From assembly GCA_021443045.1 (NCBI GenBank), contig JABUUT010000050.1:37669-43283 (forward strand): 5,615 nucleotides of DNA, read 5' to 3'. Origin of the DNA: Fibrobacteraceae bacterium. GTDB taxonomy: Bacteria; Fibrobacterota; Fibrobacteria; Fibrobacterales; Fibrobacteraceae. The position numbers and the translations under genes are program-made. Under the pieces are notes generated by a model, which worked only from the letters and a program-made list of their open reading frames with translations, was not told where the DNA came from and did not search any database. Of the stretch, positions 1-5,564 are shown piece after piece (the stretch's first letter is position 1; every line of letters starts with the position of its first letter).

Positions 1-9
1 CCTTAAGCA

Positions 10-105
10 TTAAACATTAACAATTAACAATTAAATACATTCCCTGGATTCTTCACGGCTTGCGCCGTTCAGAATGACAAAGTGTTAATCATTAACCATA
101 ATGAA
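10..105. repeat. Degenerate heptamer (TTAACAA-like) repeat tracts
   Basis: Two tracts with a 7-base period are visible. The first, at 10-37, reads TTAAACA, TTAACAA, TTAACAA, TTAAATA. The second, at 85-105, reads TTAATCA, TTAACCA, TAATGAA. They flank a hairpin-forming repeat (41-80) and lie downstream of the Mur ligase stop codon. The same spacing can be followed less clearly at 171-205 (TCAGTCG, TTAAACA, CCTATCA, TTAGCAG, TCAACAT). No open reading frame or RNA gene is evident here. The period is seen directly; any function is unknown. Confidence 0.6.
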
Positions 106-157
106 CAGTTGTCACCCTGGAGGGAGAAACGACCGATAGTTTTCCAAGATTCCTGGC
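41..157. repeat. Inverted pair of interspersed TGTCA-YY-CTG repeat units
   Basis: Unit A (41-80) contains an imperfect hairpin: ATTCT (48-52), ACGGC (55-59), loop TTGC, GCCGT (64-68), AGAAT (71-75), with a TC/TC internal mismatch. Read on the minus strand it starts TTTGTCATTCTG and ends GAATCCAGGGA. Unit B (109-157) reads on the plus strand TTGTCACCCTGG and ends GATTCCTGG, so the two units look like opposed copies of one element. Such units recur between genes in many FCB-group and environmental genomes. The element has no coding capacity. It could mark the 3' end of the Mur ligase transcript, but no T-tract follows the hairpin on either strand, so I do not call a terminator. Confidence 0.5.
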
Positions 158-205
158 AGGCTAGGAACAATCAGTCGTTAAACACCTATCATTAGCAGTC
201 AACAT

Positions 206-1618
206 TTACAGGAGCAGATTCTTTACAGAATCAGCAAAGGATTCCAAGCTAGGGTCTCGCGCCCCCATGAGTAAAATGGTATCTCCGGGATTCGCAAACT
301 CCACCATTTTTTCGGCACATTCCATGCGGTCTTCAATGTAATGGGCTTCACAACCACGCACAAGAAGGTCGTCGGCCAAGTCGCCGGCGGAGATGTCACG
401 GGTGACGGTTCCGCCGGCGTAGTATATTTCACTAAAGAAAATAACATCGTTGGGGCGGTCAAAATCGGGGTCGGCCGGGCGCAACGTTTTACCGATGAAA
501 TCAACAAGGTCGTTGCGAAGAAAACGCGTCGGGCCAAAGCCGTGAGGCTGAAACCAGGCTATCACTTTTCCTTCCGTAAAATCTTGGGCACTCCTGATGC
601 TGGCCGCAATCTTGGCTGGATTGTGGGCGAAGTCATCGACCAAGGTAACCCCCTTGAAAGTGCCAAGAATTTGATGTCGGCGGAAAATTCCGGGGAACGA
701 TGCCAAAGCCTCGGCACAGACACGGAGCGAAACCCCCGCCTGCAAAGAAGCCGCTACAGCCGCCAAGGCATTGTCCATATTGTGCTTTCCCGGCAAGGGC
801 ACTTCAAACTTTACTAGTTCATTATTGTGGCGAACCCGAAACTGTATTTTTGTTCCTACAGGCTTAAAATCAATACCTTGCACACCACAGTAACTTTCGT
901 GACCAAAGTCAAATTCCCTTCCAGCACTATATTTTTTAGCCAAGGGATGAGCGTCGTTAACAATGAGAATTTTTCCGTTATCCAAAATATTGTGGGAAAA
1001 TTTCAAGAAGATCTGCTCCAGTTCGCTCATTTCCTTGTGGTCTTTATCCACATTCAAAATAAGCCCCACTTCGGGCTCATAGCGAACCAAGGTTCCATCA
1101 CTTTCATCCGCTTCCACCACAAGCCAGTCTCCCACACCAGCCACAGCATTGCCAATTTTTCCCTGCTTTTGCAAAGAAATTAATCCAGCTCCAGTCATCA
1201 CAGAGGGTTGAAGCCCGGCGTAATCAAGAATGTGGTAAATCATTCCCGTCACAGTACTCTTTCCACTGGTGCCGCTTACCGCAACCGTCTTGGCATTCTT
1301 TGAAATTTGGGCAAGCATTTCGCTGCGATGCATTACAGGAATATTCAGCTTCTTTGCAGCTGCCAAATCGGGGTTGGAATCTTCAATGGCGGTACTCACC
1401 ACCACAGCCGTAAGGCCATCCACCACGCCAGAGCCATCTTGAGCAAAACATTTTACACCCGCTTCTTCCAGCTGGTGTTTTACCTTTGGAACCTCGGCGG
1501 CGGCAAACTGTCGATCGGAACCGCTAATAGAGTAACCTTTTCCAGACAAATACTGAGCAATGGCGCTCATACCCACACCGGCAACGCCAATAAAAAAATA
1601 AGAATTAGACGGATTCAT
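206..1618 (-). CDS. MurC-like Mur ligase (UDP-N-acetylmuramate amino acid/peptide ligase family)
   Basis: This is an ATP-dependent Mur ligase of 470 aa, a normal length for MurC or Mpl. Such enzymes join an amino acid or peptide to UDP-N-acetylmuramate in the cytoplasm during peptidoglycan synthesis or recycling. The domains follow in order. A Rossmann-type UDP-binding domain carries GVAGVGMSAIA (11-21) and SGSD (32-35). The central ATPase has P-loop GTSGKST (116-122), EADESDG (169-175), a DH pair (193-194) and HNMDNA (279-284). The C-terminal domain has RRHQ (313-316), VDDFAHNP (327-334), FQPH (356-359) and MGARDPSLESFA (451-462). Two features differ from textbook MurC: the P-loop usually reads GTHGKTT, and the tail motif usually has a GAGN-like form. 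The N-terminal motifs favour MurC over Mpl. It is therefore probably a MurC paralogue whose accepted amino acid is unknown. The start lies 13 bases after the GH5 stop with only a weak ribosome site (CGGT), so co-transcription is likely. Confidence 0.85.
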   Translation of the reverse strand: MNPSNSYFFIGVAGVGMSAIAQYLSGKGYSISGSDRQFAAAEVPKVKHQLEEAGVKCFAQDGSGVVDGLTAVVVSTAIEDSNPDLAAAKKLNIPVMHRSEMLAQISKNAKTVAVSGTSGKSTVTGMIYHILDYAGLQPSVMTGAGLISLQKQGKIGNAVAGVGDWLVVEADESDGTLVRYEPEVGLILNVDKDHKEMSELEQIFLKFSHNILDNGKILIVNDAHPLAKKYSAGREFDFGHESYCGVQGIDFKPVGTKIQFRVRHNNELVKFEVPLPGKHNMDNALAAVAASLQAGVSLRVCAEALASFPGIFRRHQILGTFKGVTLVDDFAHNPAKIAASIRSAQDFTEGKVIAWFQPHGFGPTRFLRNDLVDFIGKTLRPADPDFDRPNDVIFFSEIYYAGGTVTRDISAGDLADDLLVRGCEAHYIEDRMECAEKMVEFANPGDTILLMGARDPSLESFADSVKNLLL

Positions 1619-1631
1619 TTTTTACCGAAAG

Positions 1632-3248
1632 CTAAATATCTTTAATGACCATAATTCCGCTGCGCTCTATTTTGGGGTAACTGCGCATGCCTTCACCACC
1701 CTTGCCCTGATCCAACACCTCCAAAAGTTCACCCTTGGAAGAGTACAGATGAAGCTCCCAGGGGCCATTGGGGGCATTAAAGAAACCAGAATTTTTCTGC
1801 ACATTGCGCTGGAAAGTTCTATTCAAACGATCCGCAACACTGCGAGCCTGAACCAAGGAAATATCAGACAAAGCCCAGGAAATTGGAGAGCCTCCCATAT
1901 CAAAAATAAGAAGGGCATCCAAATCGGTGTCTTCCTTCATGGTAAACTTCCAACTAAAATCTTGCCAGCTTGTACTCAAATCTAGAATACGTCCGTTGGC
2001 ATAAGGAGTATAGGCTTCAGAATCGCGCTTAATGTTCACATTCAGCGTTCTTGGCTTATCGGCCTTAGCCCGCATGCTAAAAATGTAGGTAACCCCGTTT
2101 CGCAAGGCAAGCCGCTGCTTAAACTGAAGGCTCCAAGAGTCTTTACCCGCATCCTTCACCTTGAAAAATACACGACCGTTTTCAACAGAAACATCCACTT
2201 TGCCGCCCCAAAAATCGGTAGTCCAATTTTCAAGAGGATTTTCCGCCGAAAAATCGCCATTCTGAATTAGATTGGAGCCCGTGCCCAAGGAACCAATAGT
2301 AAAGTCTTTATTCTGAATAAAGTTGGGAATAATACTGGTATTCTGAATACCCAACGGGCTATCTACAGCCACTTCCTTACCCCACCCCACCAAGGTGTTA
2401 AAGGAGGAATGAACCGTCATGTCCATATCTGGAGAGTCAAAGTTGCCAGGCCCCCAGCTCCATGCAAGCCACCCAATACTAAGGCGTTCCGCCTCGGCCA
2501 TAATAAATTTGTATGGAATGCTCCTAGCACCCCCTGCAGCCACAGGCGCAAACTCACCTACAATCAGAGGCAAATTCTTTTCTACAGACTTTTCCAGAAC
2601 ACCCGTAATGCGCTTTTCAACCGTTTCAAAACCTGTTACAACAGCATCGTGACGGTCTGTGGGCCACCACATGTGAATGGAAAAAAGAAGGTTATGCTCC
2701 GGGTCTGTCTGTAAAAGCCGATTGCCCACAGAGAGAATATTCCTTTCACTTTGACCCCATTCGTCGGCATCAATCATAATGGGCACACGAATACCAACAG
2801 CACGCATCTTTGTCACAATCACGTTATAGGTATCAAAAAATTCTTCCTCGGACTGTTGCTGGGCGCCCGGTTCGTTACCAATATTCAAAATAAGATATTC
2901 CTGATGGTTGGAAATCATCTGGAGGGTTTCGTCACGAAGCCAAAAATCCAGGGCATCACCAAGACGATCCCAGTTTCCGGTGGTGTCATGAATTTCGGGA
3001 ATGGGGATCATGCCATTGGAAATACAAAGGCTAATTATGTTATCAAGGTCGCTCACACGGCCCCGAGTATTCCAAACAATGCGCACGCAATTGGCGCCAG
3101 TCTTGGCGATTTCTGGAATGGTTTTTCCTTCACGATCGGTCCAGATGAACATGTGGTTCAAACCACGGAGAACAACCTTTTCGTTATCCTTGCTGTAAAG
3201 AAAACGGTCCTGAACAAAAAATCCTGGTTTAGCCGGCGCAAATTTCAT
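1632..3248 (-). CDS. GH5 family glycoside hydrolase with CBM4/9-type module, probable endo-beta-mannanase or related
   Basis: The protein (538 aa) is a retaining beta-glycanase with a GH5 (beta/alpha)8 barrel over about 12-290. Visible landmarks are LRGLNH (27-32), VRIVW (55-59), EIHDTTG (86-91), NIGNEP (122-127, acid/base Glu126), SIHMWW (190-195), IVGEFA (229-234, nucleophile Glu232) and GWLAWSW (259-265). This motif set most resembles bacterial mannanases of the GH5_8 type, so beta-mannan is the likely substrate, though a beta-glucan cannot be excluded. Residues about 325-466 (from NLIQNGDFS to LSDISL) look like a CBM4/9 beta-sandwich. The last 40 or so residues (WELHLYSSKGELLE, then GIMVIKDI) vaguely recall a type IX secretion tail. 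There is no signal peptide: the N-terminus goes straight into the catalytic domain, and an in-frame TAG lies 10 codons upstream. GGAGA sits 10 bases before the ATG, which supports this start. Confidence 0.88.
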   Translation of the reverse strand: MKFAPAKPGFFVQDRFLYSKDNEKVVLRGLNHMFIWTDREGKTIPEIAKTGANCVRIVWNTRGRVSDLDNIISLCISNGMIPIPEIHDTTGNWDRLGDALDFWLRDETLQMISNHQEYLILNIGNEPGAQQQSEEEFFDTYNVIVTKMRAVGIRVPIMIDADEWGQSERNILSVGNRLLQTDPEHNLLFSIHMWWPTDRHDAVVTGFETVEKRITGVLEKSVEKNLPLIVGEFAPVAAGGARSIPYKFIMAEAERLSIGWLAWSWGPGNFDSPDMDMTVHSSFNTLVGWGKEVAVDSPLGIQNTSIIPNFIQNKDFTIGSLGTGSNLIQNGDFSAENPLENWTTDFWGGKVDVSVENGRVFFKVKDAGKDSWSLQFKQRLALRNGVTYIFSMRAKADKPRTLNVNIKRDSEAYTPYANGRILDLSTSWQDFSWKFTMKEDTDLDALLIFDMGGSPISWALSDISLVQARSVADRLNRTFQRNVQKNSGFFNAPNGPWELHLYSSKGELLEVLDQGKGGEGMRSYPKIERSGIMVIKDI

Positions 3249-3256
3249 AAGAAAAA

Positions 3257-3263
3257 CATCTCC
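3257..3263 (-). promoter_or_regulatory. Ribosome binding site of the GH5 gene
   Basis: On the minus strand GGAGATG lies here, and its GGAGA core is 10 bases before the ATG at 3248. It is the clearest Shine-Dalgarno in the window. With the in-frame stop at 3276-3278 it fixes the start and rules out a longer, signal-peptide-bearing N-terminus in the same frame. Confidence 0.6.
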
Positions 3264-3274
3264 AATAGCAAAAA

Positions 3275-3305
3275 TCTATACCACAAAGATATATTATTCT
3301 TTGAA
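3275..3305 (-). promoter_or_regulatory. Candidate promoter of the GH5-Mur ligase unit
   Basis: The gap between the upstream terminator and the GH5 gene is very AT-rich. On the minus strand it offers TATAGA (3280-3275) as a -10, with a poor TTCAAA (3305-3300) 19 bases upstream. An alternative is TATCTTTG (3291-3284), which fits the TAnnTTTG form known from Bacteroidetes promoters. Either would give a leader of about 20-30 bases. A promoter is expected here because a terminator precedes this gene, but the exact boxes are uncertain. Confidence 0.3.
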
Positions 3306-3338
3306 TAAAAGGGAATAGCATCTCCTTGTTATTTGTGT

Positions 3339-3373
3339 AAAAAAGCCCTAAAATTAGTGTAAAAACAAGGGCT
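3339..3373 (-). terminator. Rho-independent terminator of the radical SAM-DUF4130 operon
   Basis: On the minus strand AGCCCT (3373-3368) pairs perfectly with AGGGCT (3349-3344) across an 18-base AT-rich loop. The second arm runs directly into five further T residues (3343-3339). It lies about 40 bases after the DUF4130 stop codon, the expected place. The loop is longer than usual and the stem is only 6 bp, so termination may be partial. Confidence 0.55.
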
Positions 3374-3413
3374 CCACTAAAAAATAAATTTTGAAAGGTA
3401 AGCCCAAAAATAG

Positions 3414-4169
3414 CTAGGCACCCTGCCGTTCAGGAAGGTGTTTCCAGTAGCGAACAGGCAGGCATTGACGAAGCAGTTTTGGGTTTTCTCGTTCTTTAAT
3501 GGCCATAGACTTGTAGTAGTCTTTCCAAAGGGAAGTAAAATTGTCATTTTCCATTTTTGGAACCCCATTGGGCAAGTAAACCATCTTAGTATTCTGGCCG
3601 TCATGAAAAGCCCCGTAATTTCGTTTGCTATCGTAAATAACCCACTGCTGAAGCCCAAACCGAACTCTAAAATGATTGATGATAAGGGGTAAAACGTTGT
3701 ACTTGGGCTCTATTTCGGAAACATAAGTAGAGGAAGAAACTCTGGCAAAACGCACCAAGCCCAGCATGTTCCCCGCTTCACGATTTACCGATTGAGCTAT
3801 TTTAAGAATGGGGAGCATTTCCATGGAAGTTAAATTCCTACCAAAGTTAGGTTCCGAGCCTTCAAAAAGTTTTTTTAGATAAGTTAACAATTTCATTTCA
3901 ATACCAGGTACTTCCGAAAGAAAAGAGGTTTGAAGAATTTTTAGCACCTCTTGGCTAGCGGCATTTACAATGGCCCTTTCTAGGCGACGGGCATATTCCA
4001 CATTCGTTTCCATACGGAATGGCTGAAGAAACAAATCACCACTGGCACTTGAATCCTTTGGAGCTAGTCGCTCAGGAACAAAGGCACCAACCTGAAGGCG
4101 CATCCGATAGATTTCAAATATCGAAGACAAAAAACCATCAAAAGAAGCATCATAGATAATGGATAGCAT
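3414..4169 (-). CDS. DUF4130 domain protein, putative DNA metabolism partner of radical SAM protein (TIGR03915-type)
   Basis: The protein is 251 aa, the usual size for the stand-alone family. It has the family hallmarks: an N-terminal IIYDASFDGFLSSIFEIY (4-21), a central REAGNMLGLVRFARV (130-144), EPKYNVLPLIINHF (154-167) followed by RFGLQQWVIYD (170-180), and a C-terminal WKDYYKSMAIKERENPKL (215-232) with MPKRYWKHL-like PVRYWKHL (238-245). This family is found beside the radical SAM protein encoded just upstream, and in some bacteria it is fused to a uracil-DNA glycosylase-like (UdgX-type) domain. That is the basis for a DNA repair or modification role; no reaction is established. Only the DUF4130 part is present here. 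I chose the start 4 bases after the upstream stop. An earlier in-frame ATG at 4301 would overlap the radical SAM gene by 128 bases and add a non-homologous hydrophobic stretch. Confidence 0.9.
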   Translation of the reverse strand: MLSIIYDASFDGFLSSIFEIYRMRLQVGAFVPERLAPKDSSASGDLFLQPFRMETNVEYARRLERAIVNAASQEVLKILQTSFLSEVPGIEMKLLTYLKKLFEGSEPNFGRNLTSMEMLPILKIAQSVNREAGNMLGLVRFARVSSSTYVSEIEPKYNVLPLIINHFRVRFGLQQWVIYDSKRNYGAFHDGQNTKMVYLPNGVPKMENDNFTSLWKDYYKSMAIKERENPKLLRQCLPVRYWKHLPERQGA

Positions 4170-4173
4170 ATTA

Positions 4174-5433
4174 TTAAACCGCCGTAAAAATAGGTAAAGG
4201 AGGAGCAGAAGCAAATAAATCCAGTTGAATTTCTTTAGGTTTGGGCAAAAGAAGGGGACGAACCTGCTCTGGGTAAAGATGCCTGCAAAAAACAGGAACA
4301 TCGGGATGATAAATAAAATATTTGGCGCGTTTGAGAACCACCCCCATTTTCTTCAATTGCTCCAAGCGAATTTTACAAAAACGCCTACCCGACACAATGA
4401 GCCGAGCCGATTTTATACCAATACCAGGAACACGGAGAAGCATCTCATAATCCGCCGTCTGGATATCGACGGGAAACACCTCCGGATGCCGCAACGCCCA
4501 GGAAACTTTTGGGTCTAGTTCCAAATCCAGATTAGGATGAAGTTCGTCCAAAATTTCGTTATACTCAAAATTATAGAAACGCATGAGCCAATCGGCTTGG
4601 TACAATCGATGTTCCCGAACGAGGGGCGGCTTTGTTGTTATAACAGGAAGCCGCTTGTCGGAATTTAAAGGAATGTAGCCCGAAAAATAGACTCGCTTTA
4701 ATTGCTGCTGCTTATAAAACCCGTTGGAAAGGGATAGAATTTGATAATCAGTATCCCCCGACGCCCCCACAATCATTTGGGTCGTCTGGCCAGCCGGTAG
4801 AAATTTGGGAGCGAACTTTGCCTTGTCGGTGCGATACTCCAATTTTCGTTCCGAAAGAAAATTCATAGGCTGGTAAATAGAGGCATAGTTCTTTTCTGGG
4901 GCCAAATATTGGAGGGATTTATCAGAAGGCACCTCAATATTCACACTGCTGCGGTCGGCATAGAGGCCCGCCTCGTAAAGCAACCTAGAACTGGCTCCGG
5001 GAATAGACTTTAGGTGGATGTAACCACCAAACCGATGCTTGAGCCTTAGTTCCCTAGCCACTTTTACCAACAATTCCATGGTATAATCGGGGCTACCAAC
5101 CACAGCCGAACTGAGGAACAACCCCTCTATATAATTCCGGCGGTAAAATTCAAGGGTAAGGTCAATAAGCTCTTTGGGTGTAAAAGTCGCACGGGGAATA
5201 TCGTTACTTCGACGATTGATGCAATAGGCACAATCGTACTTGCAGGCATTGCTAAACAGCACCTTTAACAAAGAAATGCAACGCCCATCGGCCGACCATG
5301 TGTGGCAAATGCCCGCAGCACAACCATTCCCCAAGCCAGCAACGGGCCGTGCACGGCTAGAACCACTGGAGGAACAAGATACGTCATACTTGGCAGCATC
5401 CCCCAAAATGGTTAATTTTTGTTGCACATTCAT
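4174..5433 (-). CDS. Putative DNA modification/repair radical SAM protein (TIGR03916-type)
   Basis: This 419-aa protein is a radical SAM enzyme: it should bind a [4Fe-4S] cluster and cleave S-adenosylmethionine to a 5'-deoxyadenosyl radical. The cluster motif CKYDCAYC (64-71, Cys64/68/71) has the classic CX3CX2C spacing. Before it come the family-typical AKYDVSCSSSGS (14-25) and GICHTWSADGRCISLLK (41-57), with conserved cysteines at 43 and 52. After it come YRRNYIEGLFLSS (97-109), GGYIHLKSIPGAS (136-148) and DRSSVNIEVPS (160-170). Near the C-terminus LLRVPGIGIKSARLIV (332-347) is a helix-hairpin-helix, a non-specific DNA-binding element that supports action on DNA. The family travels with DUF4130, whose gene follows after 4 bases. 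The substrate is unknown. AAGAG lies 5 bases before the ATG, and the N-terminus matches the family start. The protein appears intact. Confidence 0.93.
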   Translation of the reverse strand: MNVQQKLTILGDAAKYDVSCSSSGSSRARPVAGLGNGCAAGICHTWSADGRCISLLKVLFSNACKYDCAYCINRRSNDIPRATFTPKELIDLTLEFYRRNYIEGLFLSSAVVGSPDYTMELLVKVARELRLKHRFGGYIHLKSIPGASSRLLYEAGLYADRSSVNIEVPSDKSLQYLAPEKNYASIYQPMNFLSERKLEYRTDKAKFAPKFLPAGQTTQMIVGASGDTDYQILSLSNGFYKQQQLKRVYFSGYIPLNSDKRLPVITTKPPLVREHRLYQADWLMRFYNFEYNEILDELHPNLDLELDPKVSWALRHPEVFPVDIQTADYEMLLRVPGIGIKSARLIVSGRRFCKIRLEQLKKMGVVLKRAKYFIYHPDVPVFCRHLYPEQVRPLLLPKPKEIQLDLFASAPPLPIFTAV

Positions 5434-5471
5434 TTTTACTCTTTTGTTCAGTTATACATTCGTTCACTACA

Positions 5472-5500
5472 AATATACATAATACTGCACAAAAAAGCAA
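5472..5500 (-). promoter_or_regulatory. Promoter of the radical SAM-DUF4130 operon
   Basis: On the minus strand TTGCTT (5500-5495) and TATATT (5477-5472) are separated by exactly 17 bases. This is a good sigma70-type arrangement, with a predicted start of transcription near 5465 and a leader of about 30 bases. A T8 tract just upstream (5510-5503) could act as an UP-like element. The -10 box extends to TATATTTG, which also fits the TAnnTTTG form of Bacteroidetes promoters. A LexA-like dyad overlaps the -35 box. Confidence 0.6.
5486..5499. promoter_or_regulatory. Candidate LexA operator overlapping the -35 box
   Basis: The plus strand reads TGCACAAAAAAGCA; the minus strand reads TGCTTTTTTGTGCA. 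The outer TGC/GCA arms form a dyad. From memory, the LexA operator described in Fibrobacter succinogenes is TGCCCAGTTGTGCA, and 10 of 14 positions match, including all outer bases and the TTGTGCA half. The site covers the spacer and most of the -35 element, so a bound repressor would block RNA polymerase. The similarity is seen; regulation is inferred, and the A-tract makes chance similarity possible. Confidence 0.35.
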
Positions 5501-5513
5501 GTAAAAAAAATGG

Positions 5514-5531
5514 TTGTTAGCGGTTTGTTAG
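5514..5531. repeat. Short direct repeat TTGTTAG x2
   Basis: TTGTTAG occurs at 5514-5520 and again at 5525-5531, 11 bases apart, each preceded by GGT. Read on the minus strand the unit is CTAACAA, close to the TTAACAA heptamers at the left edge of the window. It lies upstream of the operon promoter and has no coding potential. It may be part of the same low-complexity intergenic repeat class. Confidence 0.4.
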
Positions 5532-5564
5532 ACAAAAGATCTATCAGCAGTCATCAATCAGTGC

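Noticed and set aside
150..167. Inverted repeat TTCCT...AGGAA as a possible terminator for the Mur ligase.
   Set aside because: No T-tract follows on the minus strand and the inner stem has an A-C mismatch on that strand, so it is better seen as part of the interspersed repeat.
1..205. Heptamer tracts as a CRISPR array.
   Set aside because: The units are only 7 bases, contiguous and degenerate, with no spacers of uniform length and no cas genes.
341..1183. Plus-strand open frames of 158 and 118 codons opposite the Mur ligase.
   Set aside because: They are antisense shadows of a well-supported gene, with low-complexity or family-free translations and no ribosome sites.
206..1618. Naming the Mur ligase mpl because of the DDFAH motif.
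   Set aside because: The N-terminal GVAGVGMSAIA, SGSD and EADESD motifs follow MurC, not Mpl; the acceptor substrate cannot be decided from the sequence.
2751..3308. A 185-codon plus-strand frame opposite the 5' part of the GH5 gene.
   Set aside because: The opposite strand encodes the conserved GH5 motifs, and this translation resembles no protein family I recognise.
3229..3321. A 30-codon minus-strand reading frame starting at 3321, hydrophobic, which a one-base shift could join to the GH5 gene as a leader.
   Set aside because: Its AAGGAG touches the ATG with no spacing, the peptide has several Cys and Arg and no signal-peptidase site, and it spans the likely promoter.
4170..4301. Upstream ATG at 4301 extending the DUF4130 protein by 44 residues with a hydrophobic, membrane-like stretch.
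   Set aside because: The extension lies within the end of the radical SAM gene in another frame, has no family homology, and would be an out-of-frame by-product. The family start motif IIYDASFDGF begins just after the ATG at 4169.
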